Notes under the pieces: model-generated
What the model was told of the DNA's origin: nothing
The model's input: the letters and a program-made list of their open reading frames with translations, nothing else
Databases searched by the model: none
Shown: in pieces, positions 32,701 to 41,731 of the stretch
How the letters are laid out: each line of letters starts with the position of its first letter
How positions within the stretch are numbered: the stretch's first letter is position 1
Source of the DNA: Myoxocephalus aenaeus
Taxonomy: Eukaryota > Chordata > Actinopteri > Perciformes > Cottidae
Assembly: GCA_038501785.1 (NCBI GenBank)
Contig: JBAMJR010000338.1
Coordinates: 183,794 to 247,793 of the forward strand
Direction of reading: 5' to 3'
DNA length: 64,000 bases
Position numbers and translations under genes: made by a program

Positions 32701-32762
32701 CTTCTTCTTCTTCTTCTTCTTCTTCTTCTTCTTCTTCTTCTTCTCTCCGCAGATGGGAGTGA
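20593..32762 (+). CDS. NLR-C type immune receptor: FISNA-NACHT-LRR (gene-level model)
   Basis: The exons join with matching phases: 20593-20709 (out 2), 22094-22185 (in 2, out 1), 26406-28197 (in 1, out 2), 29479-29652 (2/2), 32001-32174 (2/2) and 32753-32762 (stop). The product would have a leader with SMKSDRS, a small basic linker, FISNA plus NACHT, and two LRR modules. NLR-C proteins are cytosolic STAND ATPases thought to sense infection; the family is hugely expanded in fish. No PYD, CARD or B30.2 is seen, and two LRR exons is few. The start codon exon is not certain. It has no clear one-to-one orthologue, so no symbol is given. Confidence 0.7.
21016..21250. repeat. 51-bp tandem repeat in NLR 5' region, about 4.5 copies
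   Basis: The unit is CAGACCCACCAGGGGCTTC followed by TGGAGTCACATCATATATTGATCCTGAAGGTC in two parts. On the + strand one frame is open and reads QTHQGLLESHH.LILKV, which looks like a tandemly repeated 17-residue NLR coding module. The - strand frame (PEAPGGSGPSGSIYDV) is also open, so openness alone proves nothing. No splice sites matching the NLR phases were found. Confidence 0.8.
22094..22185 (+). CDS. NLR linker exon
   Basis: After acceptor TCTCCACAG it reads KRKRSLVPEEELMSRTRTR then LQTVSESSTGQ and ends at donor AAA/gtaaga. The other two frames contain stops. The 92-nt length converts phase 2 to phase 1, exactly what the leader and NACHT exons require, which is the main support. Confidence 0.55.
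22246..22484 (+). mobile_element. tRNA-derived SINE (V-SINE type)
   Basis: A tRNA-like head starts GGCGGCTGTAGCTCAGG with a B-box-like GGCTCGATCCC at 22298-22308. It is followed by the conserved core GTGTCCCTGAGCAAGACAC seen in vertebrate V-SINEs, and a tail ending in T-rich TTCTTTTCTTTTTC. It lies in the NLR intron and is not a functional tRNA gene. Confidence 0.85.
22485..23081. other. NLR intron, no gene seen
   Basis: GC-moderate then AT-rich intronic sequence without open exons in the right phase. ORFs of up to 124 codons here have no recognisable domain. Confidence 0.4.
23082..23333. repeat. GTGCATGTTAGTGCATGAGAGC-type simple repeat, left half
   Basis: Irregular repeats of GTGCATG with GTTAGTGCATGAGAGCG. 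The same repeat resumes at 25747-25795, so the 2.4 kb between them looks inserted. Confidence 0.75.
23334..25746. mobile_element. Candidate non-autonomous DNA transposon (about 2.4 kb)
   Basis: It splits the GTGCATG repeat. Its two flanks are rich in AACTTGAA and CAAGTT motifs in opposite orientations (left 23340-23740, right 25560-25735), like long degenerate inverted arms. The right end reads AGGGCTGTGATGTTTTACAG, resembling the CTGTAAAA terminus of common fish MITEs. A 24/25-bp minisatellite sits inside. Exact ends and target duplication were not resolved, and no transposase is seen. Confidence 0.45.
24256..24971. repeat. 24/25-bp minisatellite, about 29 copies
   Basis: The unit is TCTGAGCTCATGTTGATGATC plus GTC, with a common one-base variant (TTGGATGATC). 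The mix of 24 and 25 bp shows it is not under reading-frame constraint. Each unit carries a GAGCTC site. Confidence 0.95.
25796..26405 (+). other. NLR intron upstream of the NACHT exon
   Basis: No exon is supported. A 66-codon ORF at 25990-26190 has no recognised domain. The pyrimidine-rich TTGTTCCTCTGGTTCAG at the end is the likely acceptor region for the NACHT exon. Confidence 0.45.
26406..28197 (+). CDS. NLR main exon: FISNA and NACHT ATPase
   Basis: A 1.79-kb single exon, the usual size in fish NLR-C genes. The first 70 or so residues are the FISNA region (DHGLQEVLDEHKISLKERCE, LLNRIYTELYITEG). NACHT follows with Walker A GVAGVGKT at about 26699-26722 and Walker B LFIFDGLDE at about 26915-26941, then NACHT-associated helical and winged-helix regions (FVHLSVQEFLAAVY near 27620-27660). 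Both nucleotide-binding motifs are intact, so ATP binding and oligomerisation are plausible. The acceptor is after GGTTCAG (or three bases later); the donor is GT/gtgagt at 28198. Confidence 0.9.
28198..28842 (+). other. NLR intron, no feature seen
   Basis: AT-rich with CATCCAT-type short repeats near 28500. No exon in phase 2 was found. Confidence 0.4.
28843..29259 (+). other. Unrecognised 138-codon open frame in NLR intron
   Basis: An open frame without an ATG at its start (a TAG lies immediately upstream at 28840-28842) that runs to a TAA at 29257-29259. The composition is protein-like: FLRNISQEVSLTVSIVASSG, SDSDPTQYIKPRESFYFTF, then RGVRCVRVHLQY. I do not recognise the family. An acceptor after TTTATGACAG would read into the stop, and an acceptor after TTAACAG has the wrong phase for the NACHT donor. 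It could be a pseudogene, an alternative terminal exon or an exon remnant of a neighbouring gene. Confidence 0.4.
29479..29652 (+). CDS. NLR leucine-rich repeat exon 1
   Basis: A 174-nt exon, phase 2/2, acceptor CTTGACAG and donor AG/gtcagt. It encodes LSVCGLSETHCEVVASALKS then LRELDLTGNDLQDSGVKLL, the standard fish NLR LRR module. The uniform 174-nt size allows exon gain or loss without frame change. Confidence 0.88.
29930..30680. repeat. Dispersed repeat in NLR intron (probable LINE 3' region)
   Basis: The stretch GATCGAACTTTATTAATCC at about 29960, then AAGCTGCTCTGAAGGGACTTC-type text, resembles fish interspersed repeats of LINE 3' origin. No coding blocks survive. Boundaries and family are uncertain. 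Confidence 0.35.
30985..31180 (+). mobile_element. 5'-truncated L2 3' end
   Basis: It matches the 3' terminal part of the L2 fragment at 41040-41300 (GGGGAGAGGGATCCTCCTCT, then AAGCCCTCCGAGGCAAA and GTTGGGCTATATAAAATAAA, ending CTGAATTGAA), with an internal deletion. It is a dead 3' stub in the NLR intron. Confidence 0.8.
31181..32000 (+). other. NLR intron, no feature seen
   Basis: AT-rich sequence; the 89-codon - strand ORF at 31681-31950 has no recognisable domain. Confidence 0.4.
32001..32174 (+). CDS. NLR leucine-rich repeat exon 2
   Basis: A 174-nt exon, phase 2/2, acceptor TTTATTCAG and donor AG/gtcagt. It encodes RGCRLSEISCSSLISALKS then LRELDLSDNNLKDSDVKLL. It parallels LRR exon 1 residue for residue. 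Confidence 0.88.
32672..32743. repeat. (CTT)n microsatellite before candidate acceptor
   Basis: About 24 CTT units on the + strand end directly in CTCTCCGCAG, so the microsatellite would serve as the polypyrimidine tract of the proposed last NLR acceptor. Confidence 0.95.
32753..32762 (+). CDS. Candidate NLR terminal exon
   Basis: After acceptor CTCTCCGCAG, phase 2 reading gives Arg-Trp-Glu-stop (TGA at 32760-32762). The phase matches LRR exon 2. A very short coding tail is plausible, but other 3' exons (for example B30.2) further on were not found, so this is tentative. Confidence 0.4.
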
Positions 32763-33636
32763 GTCCACCATCATCTCTGTGTCCCTCTGGACCTGATTAG
32801 AGGATCCTCAGTGGATCTGGACTCCACCAGGACCTGGACTTAGTGTAGTCCTTTGGTTCCTTTATGTGTTCTGACCCTAAAGTGTCAGATGAGTTGTGTT
32901 CATGACATAATCACAGTAGATGAACACATGTAAATGCTCCTGCTCTGCTTCCTGTTGCAGCGCCTCCCTGTGGATCGATGGAGTTCTGCACTTCATGGAC
33001 TTATATTCATCACTAACAGTGGGAGTTGATATCATGTATAAAGTGACCTTATTACCACCAGGACCCCAGCTGGGTTCACTTTAGTGTTAATGTTCTAACC
33101 TGTTAGCGTTCTGCCTTCCCACGGGCAGAACGTTACTGTACATTCTATTGTACACTGTACATCTATTTATAGTTCGGTACGAGTGCCATATGTTTCTGGA
33201 AACCTACGATTCTTGTGATTCCAGCTGTGCACTACAGTCAACACTTTTGTCAGACAACAACAACAACAACAAACAAACGATAGCAAAAGCCAGGCAACTC
33301 ACCGATGACGCCTCATATTGATCCATAAATCCATAACATTCCAACAACAACGGTGTTGTTACGTCGTAAAGGTCCAATAAAAAAAAATCCCATAAAAGAT
33401 TTAGTCCAAAACACGTGATTACATCCATAAATATCCACCAACTGGTGTTGCATCATTTCATATCAGCTGGAAGATATGAAACAATATATTTTTGTTTTTA
33501 GAAGCAAATCAAGTTTGCATGAGAGCACAGAGGAAAACGGGGAACCAAAATGTCTGCCGAAAGCTACTCATTCCAATGGATCCCCACTTGAACCAATAGG
33601 CGCTTCATGTCCTGACTGACAGGCTACATTACCCAA
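32763..33636. other. NLR 3' flank/UTR, no gene seen
   Basis: It may contain NLR 3' UTR. An (AAC)n-like run lies at about 33255-33280. No gene is recognisable. Confidence 0.4.
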
Positions 33637-34372
33637 CTAGAGTCTACGTTGAAGAACAGAGTCAGCCTCTCTTTCCCCCACCGGGTACCACTCATCTCCA
33701 CTACAAATAGGAAAAAGAGGCTACAATTTGCAAGAGCTCACCAAAATTGGACAGTTGAAGACTGGAAAAATGTTGCCTGGTCTGATGAGTCTGGATTTCT
33801 GTTGAGACATTCAGATGGTAGAGTCAGAATTTGGCGTAAACAGAATGAGAACATGGATCCATCATGCCTTGTTACCACTGTGCAGGCTGGTGGTGGTGGT
33901 GTAATGGTGTGGGGGATGTTTTCTTGGCACACTTTAGGCCCCTTAGTGCCAATTGGGCATGGTTTAAATGCCACGGCCTACCTGAGCATTGTTTCTGACC
34001 ATGTCCATCCCTTTATGGCCACCATGTACCCATCCTCTGATGGCTACTTCCAGCAGGATAATGCACCATGTCACAAAGCTCAAATCATGACAATGAGTTC
34101 ACTGTACTAAAATGGCCCCCACAGTCACCAGATCTCAACCCAATAGAGCATCTTTGGGATGTGGTGGAACGGGAGCTTCGTGCCCTGGATGTGCATCTCA
34201 CAAATCTCCATCAACTGCAAGATGCTATCCTATCAATATGGGCCAACATTTCTAAAGAATGCTTTCAGCACCTTGTTGAATCAATGCCACGTAGAATTAA
34301 GGCAGTTCTGAAGGCGAAAGGGGGTCAAACACAGTATTAGTATGGTGTTCCTAATAATCCTTTAGGTGAGTG
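33637..34372 (+). mobile_element. Tc1/mariner element, 5'-truncated
   Basis: The right terminus GGTGTTCCTAATAATCCTTT followed by AGGTGAGTG ends at 34372 and is followed by TA, as for Tc1. The left inverted repeat and the DNA-binding part of the transposase are missing, so it is inactive. Confidence 0.85.
33672..34340 (+). pseudogene. Tc1 transposase, catalytic part, broken
   Basis: DDE-superfamily blocks are visible: VAWSDESGF (first Asp), FQQDNAPCH (second Asp) and SPDLNPIEHLWD (Glu). A small deletion after the second Asp block (about 34080-34090) puts the C-terminal part in another frame, and the N-terminal paired-like domain is absent. The product would have cut and pasted the element at TA sites; this copy cannot. 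Confidence 0.88.
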
Positions 34373-34374
34373 TA

Positions 34375-34844
34375 TATATCTTGCTTGATTGAGTACACAG
34401 GTGTCATTTTGAGTATGCAGGTGTCATTTTGTTTCACCAGTGATCATTGGTGAGCAGACCAGGTGGGGGCGGAGTTTAGGAGAGAAAAGGTGGAAGGCGA
34501 GAGGGAGGAGAGAGAGAGCAAACGTGAGGTGTGAATGAACAGGTGTGAATGAAGAAGTTGCTGGGCTGTTGCCGACGGGATGACGTGGCCGACTAAGGAC
34601 GTTGCTGCCAACAGAGCTGACGGAGGACGCGCCGCTGACTGACGTTGTTGCAGGCGGAGCCGAGGAGGACACACGTGCCGCTGACTGAAGGACCGGCGGG
34701 CGGAGCAAGTCGGGAGGCAACACTGCACCGGAGCTACACAAGCCTGATCTGTGTGTGGGAGTGCGTGAGTGTGTGTGTGTGTGTGTCCCGGAAAGTGTCC
34801 ACGCTCTCTGTAAACAGGTCAGATGTGGGATGTCAGCTGGAGAG
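34375..34844. other. Unassigned region before gypsy fragment
   Basis: GC-richer sequence with a short GTGTGTGTGT run at 34770-34785. It may be leader or LTR material of the adjacent gypsy remnant, but no LTR pair was found. Confidence 0.3.
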
Positions 34845-35165
34845 TCTCTCAATTTTGCAGAGCCCTTAGGCGTTTCCCCTGATGCCCTCCCGGAATATCA
34901 TGTGTTCCCTACACGTCTGGAGTTCGGTTGTCTGATTCAGCTCAGTCGAGAAAACCTGACTAAAGCTCAAGATGCAGACCCCATAATATCTCCGGTGAAG
35001 AAAGCAGTCCTAGGAGGGCACTCGTCCCCCTTAGTTAGAGGCGATGATCCCAGAGTCACCCTTTTGCAACGACAGGCCACCAAGGTGCTGGTAGCTAATG
35101 GCCTGCTGTATCGAGTTACTGAGAGACCTCCGGGTACCGAGGTACACCAGCTAGAGAGGCGTGGT
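34845..35165 (+). pseudogene. Gypsy-like pol fragment (pre-integrase region)
   Basis: The frame reads IQLSRENLTKAQDADPIISP, then TKVLVANGLLYRVTERPPG and TEVHQL, resembling the linker and start of the zinc-binding region just before integrase in gypsy pol. It then runs into a 19-bp minisatellite. Only about 100 residues remain. Confidence 0.55.
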
Positions 35166-36174
35166 ATCACTAGAGAGGCGTGGTATCACTAGAGGGGCGT
35201 GGTATCACTAGAGAGGCGTGGTATCACTAGAGGGGCGTGGTATCACTAGAGAGGCGTGGTATCACTAGAGGGGCGTGGTATCACTAGAGAGGCGTGGTAT
35301 CACTAGAGGGGCGTGGTATCACTAGAGAGGCGTGGTATCACTAGAGGGGCGTGGTATCACTAGAGAGGCGTGGTATCAACTAGAGGGGCGTGGTATCACT
35401 AGAGAGGCGTGGTATCACTAGAGAGGCGTGGTATCACTAGAGGGGCGTGGTATCACTAGAGAGGCGTGGTATCAACTAGAGGGGCGTGGTATCAACTAGA
35501 GGGGCGTGGTATCACTAGAGAGGCGTGGTATCACTAGAGGGGCGTGGTATCACTAGAGAGGCATGGTATCAACTAGAGGGGCGTGGTATCACTAGAGAGG
35601 CGTGGTATCACTAGAGGGGCGTGGTATCACTAGAGGGGCGTGGTATCAACTAGAGGGGCGTGGTATCACTAGAGAGGCGTGGTATCACTAGAGGGGCGTG
35701 GTATCACTAGAGAGGCGTGGTATCAACTAGAGGGGCGTGGTATCAACTAGAGGGGCGTGGTATCACTAGAGAGGCGTGGTATCACTAGAGGGGCGTGGTA
35801 TCACTAGAGAGGCGTGGTATCACTAGAGAGGCGTGGTATCACTAGAGAGGCGTGGTATCACTAGAGAGGCGTGGTATCACTAGAGGGGCGTGGTATCACT
35901 AGAGAGGCGTGGTATCAACTAGAGGGGCGTGGTATCAACTAGAGGGGCGTGGTATCACTAGAGAGGCGTGGTATCACTAGAGGGGCGTGGTATCACTAGA
36001 GAGGCATGGTATCACTAGAGGGGCGTGGTATCAACTAGAGGGGCGTGGTATCACTAGAGAGGCGTGGTATCACTAGAGAGGCGTGGTATCACTAGAGAGG
36101 CGTGGTATCACTAGAGAGGCGTGGTATCACTAGAGAGGCGTGGTATCACTAGAGAGGCGTGGTATCACTAGAGC
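35152..36174. repeat. 19/20-bp minisatellite, about 53 copies
   Basis: The unit is CGTGGTATCACTAGAGAGG, with GAGG/GGGG alternation and a CAACT variant of 20 bp. The seed CTAGAGAGGCGTGGTATC is the end of the gypsy-like fragment. It ends where the hAT-like terminus CAGGGGTCACC begins. Confidence 0.95.
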
Positions 36175-37000
36175 AGGGGTCACCAACCTTTTTGAAGCCG
36201 AGAGCTACTTTAAGGGTACAAAATAATACGAAGGGCTACTTGTTTGATACAAACTTCCTGAACAACAAAGTTGCACAGATCACTATCTATTTAACCCCTA
36301 TCTAACTATCTAACTCTATCTAACCCCCTTCAGAAATGGTCGGAGTTAGGGCTGGGCGGTATGGCCAAAAATGAATATCACAGTATTTTGTAAGATTCTG
36401 GCGTATTTTTTTTCTTCAGTAAACGCATTCATTCATTGATGCTGAAAAGGACCGCAGGCCAACTGAACAGCTGTTTTTACGTTGGTACATAGAGGGTGTT
36501 AGGAAGCTAAACCTGGAGGGACTTAGGACCCAGGGGAATGTAGGTGAAAAAAAACAGGAAGGGTCTGTCTCTTCCTGCGACGGAGTTTCTTCTTGGTGTG
36601 ATAGTGGGCGAGCTGTACCCAGCATGCTCGGTGGTGTAATTTTATAAATGTACAATTATTAGTGTTACAAATTGTTAATAAGTCACAAACTGTTGTGTCT
36701 TGGTGTTTTACCTGTTAAAATGTGTTAGTTGTGGGTTATTAATTGTTGTTATAAAGTTTTAACCGCGACTAAAGTTAGAACCATGATACAAGTTAGAACC
36801 ATGACACGTAAGTAGCTCCGACCGCTGCGCGCACACCAGTGAATTATTTTTTTTTAAATTATTTTTCTTGTGAAAGCTCATAAGCGTGTTCTATTTTTAG
36901 AACATGCTTCGCGGGCGATCAGGTGCCCGCGGGCGACTAGAAAAGCGCTATACAAGCGCTATACAAGTACGGGTCCATTTACTATTTAACAAAGAAGGCT
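36175..37000. mobile_element. Remnants of hAT-like and other interspersed repeats
   Basis: 36175 begins CAGGGGTCACCAACCTTTTT, a typical hAT terminus, but no matching right end was found. About 36348 begins GGGCTGGGCGGTATGGCC, another common fish repeat start. GCGCTATACAAGCGCTATAC at about 36945 resembles a retroposon tail. All are fragments; boundaries are uncertain. Confidence 0.45.
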
Positions 37001-37319
37001 GACCTGCTTCAACCACGTTGCCTTCAGGAAAAGCAGGTACCGCGAGAATTATGACTCAATACTTCCTATACAGCATATTCACGATTGGCAGGAAACAAAA
37101 TTGACGCCAGTGACACAGTTATGTTTAGCAAGCTGTTTTAGACAATACTTATAGCACTATAAGAGCAATAAACTATGCCTATAAAATGTCACATGAGAAC
37201 ATCCTACTGGCAAGTTCATCAGCTCAGAACATAACAAAGCAGTGATCGGAGCAGAAGGGGAGGAGCCAGCAGGAAACAGCTGCTGGGCTCCGAAAACTGT
37301 TCAAACTGATGCCTTGTGA

Positions 37320-37494
37320 AGGCATTAGTGGCGTCTCAGCTTTGCACTTTCGTAAAATGCTTTCTCACATTGGTCACACCTGAAAGACTTCACTCCCATG
37401 TGAATAAGTTGGTGACGTTTAAGGGTGCTACGCTATGAGCAAAGGTTTTCGCACATGGATCACACCAGTGAGGTTTCTCTCCAGTGTGACGACG
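37320..37494 (-). pseudogene. C2H2 zinc-finger remnant (last two fingers)
   Basis: On the - strand from 37494: HTGEKPHWCDPCAKTFAHS, then a 2-base insertion, then STLKRHQLIHMGVKSFRC, DQCEKAFYESAKLRRH and a stop. The linker and CDQC style match the zinc-finger gene at 4.6-5.4 kb. Only two fingers survive; upstream of it on this strand the sequence becomes a minisatellite. It is a dead paralogue fragment. Confidence 0.8.
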
Positions 37495-38099
37495 TCCTGT
37501 ACGAGCTCACATCATCATGACTTCCTGTACGAGCTCACATCATCATGACTTCCTGTACGAGCTCACATCATTATGATGACTTCCTGTACGAGCTCACATC
37601 CTCATGACTTCCTGTACGAGCTCACATCATCATGACTTCCTGTACGAGCTCACATCATGATGACTTCCTGTACGAGCTCACATCCTCATGACTTCCTGTA
37701 CGAGCTCACATCATCATGATGACTTCCTGTAGAGCTCACATCATGATGACTTCCTGTACGAGCTCACATCGTGATGACTTCGTGTACTAGCTCACATCGT
37801 GATGACTTCCTGTACGAGCTCACATCATCATGACTTCCTGTACGAGCTCACATCATCATGATGACTTCCTGTAGAGCTCACATCATGATGACTTCCTGTA
37901 CGAGCTCACATCATCATGACTTCCTGTACGAGCTCACATCATCATGACTTCCTGTACGAGCTCACATCATCATGATGACTTCCTGTAGAGCTCACATCAT
38001 GATGACTTCCTGTAGAGCTCACATCATGATGACTTCCTGTAGAGCTCACATCATGATGACTTCCTGTAGAGCTCACATCATGATGACTTCCTGTACGAG
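37490..38099. repeat. 28/31-bp minisatellite, about 21 copies
   Basis: The unit is ACGAGCTCACATCATC then ATGACTTCCTGT, with variants GATGAC and GTAGAG. It abuts the zinc-finger remnant, with the first unit overlapping GACGTCCTGTACG next to the linker codons. Confidence 0.93.
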
Positions 38100-38496
38100 C
38101 ACTATCGATTCTGCCGTCAATGAATCATTTATTTACGAGAGCTTCTCGAGCCGCGGACATTGATCACCACACGCCCAGCCGAGCATTGACCGTCTCACAT
38201 ACTGTATGCAGACTGTATCACATACTGTCTCACATACTGTATGCATAGACTATCAGCCGCTGCATGGCGTGCTGTTCGTAACGTTTATTTAGCGCTTAAG
38301 AAACTTATGGATGTGTTGAAAGCACTCATAATTATATGACAGTGTTATTAGTACACCAAACATATCATTATTGCAGAACATGATTAAGGTGGACTGCTTC
38401 AATTGATTGAATTTCTGATTATGAATAATACATACATACTGATCCGCCCATACACATATTCAAACTCCTAGTTATATTGTAATCCACACATACATG
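38100..38496. other. Intergenic, no gene seen
   Basis: Includes a few CATACTGTATG repeats at 38195-38245. Otherwise AT-rich without features. Confidence 0.4.
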
Positions 38497-38776
38497 TACA
38501 GGACTGTCTCAGAAAATTAGAATATTGTGATAAAGTTCTTTATTTTCTGTAATGCAATTTAAAAAAAAAAAAAATGTCATGCATTCTGGATTCATTACAA
38601 ATCAACTGAAATATTGCAAGCCTTTTATTCTATTAATATTGCTGATTATGGCTTACAGCTTAAGAAAACTCAAATATCCTATCTCTAAATATTAGAATAT
38701 TTCCTCAGACCAAGTAAAAAAAAAGATTGATAACAGCTAAACAAAATCAAACATTAGAAAATGTCCATTAATGCAC

Positions 38777-39617
38777 TCAGTACTTGGTTGGGAATCCTTT
38801 TGCACGGATTACAGCATCAATGCGGCGTGGCATGGAGGCAATCAGCCTGTGGCATTGCTGAGGTGTTATGGATGCCCAGGATGCTTCAATAGCGGCCTTT
38901 AGCTCATTTGCATTGTTGGGTCTGGACAAATCTCTTGGTTGACTTGATGAAACACAGTGGACCAACACCAGCAGCTGACATGGCTCCCCAAACCATCACT
39001 GACTGTGGGAACTTCACACTGGATTTCAAGCAACTTGGATTTTGCTCCTCTCCAGCCTTTCTCCAGACTCTGGCGACTTGACTTCCAAATGAAATACAAC
39101 ACTTGCTTTCGTCTGAAAAGAGGACTTTGGACCACTCTGCAACTGTCTGGTGCTTCTTTTCCATAGCCCAAGTCAGACGCTTCTTCCGTTGTCTTGAGTT
39201 CAGAAGTGGCTTGACCATGGGAATACGGCAGTAAATGCAGCTGTGTACCAAGAGATTGTAGAGCACTACATGCTTCCGTCTGCTGAAAAGCTCTATGGAG
39301 ATGAGGATTTCATTTTCCAGCATGATCTGGCACCTGCCCACAGTGCCAGAACCACCAGTAACTGGTGTACTGCCCATGGCATTACTGTCCTCGATTGGCC
39401 TGCCAATTCCCCTGACCTGAACCCCATAGAGAATTTGTGGGGTATTGTGAAGAGGAAGCTGAAAGACACCAGACCCAACAATGCAAATGAGCTAAAGGCC
39501 GCTATTGAAGCATCCTGGGCATCCATAACACCTCAGCAATGCCACAGGCTGATTGCCTCCATGCCACGCCGCATTGATGCTGTAATCCGTGCAAACGGAT
39601 TCCCAACCAAGTACTGA
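38777..39617. pseudogene. Tc1/mariner transposase pieces in head-to-head order
   Basis: On the - strand 38777-38925 encodes the C-terminal end (RPNNANELKAAIEASWASI to GFPTKY), fused directly to an N-terminal half at about 38935-39240 (LFSDESKCC with the first catalytic Asp, VMVWGAMS). On the + strand 39241-39617 encodes the missing middle and C-terminus (FIFQHDLAPAHSA with the second Asp, SPDLNPIENLW with the Glu). No single frame carries the whole catalytic triad, so the transposase is dead. Confidence 0.88.
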
Positions 39618-39656
39618 GTGCATTAATGGACATTTTCTAATGTTTGATTTTGTTTT

Positions 39657-40504
39657 GCTGTTATGCCGATGATACTCAACTATATCTGTCAATCAAGCCA
39701 GATGAAATCCACCAGGTCACTAAACTTCAAGCGTGTCTTAAAGACATCAAAACCTGGATGACCTGCAACTTCCTGTTGCTGAACTCTGACAAGACTGAAG
39801 TTATTCTACTCGGCCCAGAACACCTCAGAAATCAACTATCTGACGATATGGTTTCCCTGGATGGCATCGCTCTGGCATCCACCACCACCGTAAGGAATCT
39901 CGGAGTTATTTTTGACCAGGACCTATCCTTTGGCTCCCACGTGAAACAGATCTCAAGGACTGCCTTTTTTCACCTACGGAACATCTCAAAGATCCGGCAC
40001 ATCCTGTCTCAAAGCGATGCAGAAACATTGATCCACGCATTTGTTACTTCAAGACTGGATTACTGTAACTCCGTATTATCAGGCTGCTCCGGAAAGTCCC
40101 TTGGGTCTCTCCAGCTGATCCAGAATGCTGCAGCTCGTGTACTAACAAGGACTCGGAAGAGAGATCACATTACTCCTGTACTAGCTGCTCTCCACTGGCT
40201 TCCTGTAAGATCGAGAATCATATTTAAAATCCTCCTCCTCACCTATAAAGCCTTAGCTGGTGATGCACCATCATATCTTAAAGAGCTTATAGTGCCATAT
40301 TACCCCACCAGAGCGTTACGCTCACTGAATGCAGGGTTACTTGTGGTTCCCAGAGTCTTAAAAAGTAGGTTGGGGGCTAGAGCCTTCAGTTATCGTGCTC
40401 CTCTTCTGTGGAATCAGCTTCCACTTTCAGTCCGGGGGGCAGACACAGTCACCTCATTTAAGAGTAGACTTAAGACTTTCCTCTTTGATAGCGCTTATAC
40501 TTAG
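39657..40504 (+). pseudogene. L2 RT C-terminal half
   Basis: An open frame of about 280 codons starting at YADDTQLYLS, continuing LNSDKTEVILLGPE, LGVIFDQDLSF, SRLDYCNSVLSG, LQLIQNAAARVLTRTRK and LHWLPVRSRI, to a stop at 40502-40504. It is open but lacks everything before the YADD box, so it is a remnant. It is clearly a different subfamily from the L2 at 9.1-12.1 kb. Confidence 0.88.
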
Positions 40505-41307
40505 GGCTGTTTCAGGCTTATAGTTAGGGCTGGCTCAGGTTTGCCCTGGTCCAGTCCCTAGATATGCTGCTATAGGCCTAGACTGCTGGGGGACATCTTA
40601 GGATACACTGAGCTCCTCTTCTCTTCCTCTTTCGCTCCTCTTCTCTTCCTCTTTCACTCCTCCTCTCCTCTTCTTTCTCTCCATCTGGATAAACTATTGT
40701 CTCTTCAATGCACATTACTAACTCTACTTTCTTTTTCCATGGATTCATGGCTGCCTGGAACCGGTCCTGCCCCGGGTCCTACCCCGGGTCCTGCCCCGGG
40801 TCCTGCCGCCCCCCCACCCACCCCTCCTGCCATGGATCCATGGCTGCCTGGAACCGGTCCTGCCTGCTGCCATGGCCCTGCTGATGGAACCGGCCTGGAA
40901 CCGGTCCTGCCTGCTGCCATGGCCCTTCTGATGCCCCCCTCCTCTCTACCGCCTTCTGCTTCATGGATTATCAGGATCATGGACCATGCCTAATACTCAT
41001 TATATGAATAATTTCTGTCATATTCATTGAATGTGCTGTAACTACGCTATTCATTCTGGCCACATGACATCTTTTGCTTCTGTCCATCCGGGGAGAGGGA
41101 TCCTCCTCTGTTGCTCTCCCTCAGGTTTCTTCCCTTTTTTCCCTGTGAAAGGGTTTTTACTATCTTTCTAGGGGAGTTTTTCCTGATCCGATGTGAGGTC
41201 CCAGGACAGGGATGTTATGTGTACAGATTGTAAAGCCCTCCGAGGCAAACTTGTATTTGTGATGTTGGGCTATATAAAATAAACTGAATTGAATTGAATT
41301 GAATTAT
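39657..41307 (+). mobile_element. L2-clade LINE, 5'-truncated
   Basis: It starts inside the RT at the catalytic YADD codons and ends with the L2 3' hairpin region (GTTGGGCTATATAAAATAAA) and a GAATT pentamer tail at about 41286-41305. Truncation at the 5' end is the normal outcome of target-primed reverse transcription. A GGTCCTGCCCCG-type short repeat is at 40763-40810. Confidence 0.9.
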
Positions 41308-41312
41308 CAATC

Positions 41313-41731
41313 TGTAAATAACCCCATGGAAGGTTTATTGTTTTGTGTTGATTGCCTACTTTGCATTTGTCTTATTGGTTCTTGACATATGCCAAGATGT
41401 TTATATTGTATTGTTTGAAGAGTTTATAGAGGCTTTGTGCTACTTTCTCTTAAATAGATAAATTTGACCTTTTATTTTGAAAAGGTAAAAGGAAGTGCAG
41501 TTTTGTTTTATGTTTGAACTTTAACTTGATGGTACGGCGACGGAGTTTGTTGTCACGGACAGATGCGCCGTAAAAAAGTAATAATTTAATGGACCCGTAT
41601 GAGGCTAATGCTCTTACGGTGGTGATAGTACAAGTTCAATGGATGTATGTTGACCCATAAAGAAGAACAATAAAGGAGTAATTTCACCAGCAGTAAGTTT
41701 CACGCCACTCTATATACGGGGATCCGTTACA
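41313..41731 (+). repeat. BEL/Pao 5' LTR
   Basis: A 419-bp LTR containing the presumed promoter and polyadenylation signals (AATAAA within AACAATAAAGG near 41668). The bases right after it, GTAAGAGCAAG, could be a primer-binding site or a splice donor; I cannot assign a tRNA. Confidence 0.93.

Noticed and set aside
34424..34852. 142-codon - strand ORF, Pro/Ser-rich
   Set aside because: No domain, overlaps repeats and opposes the gypsy fragment.
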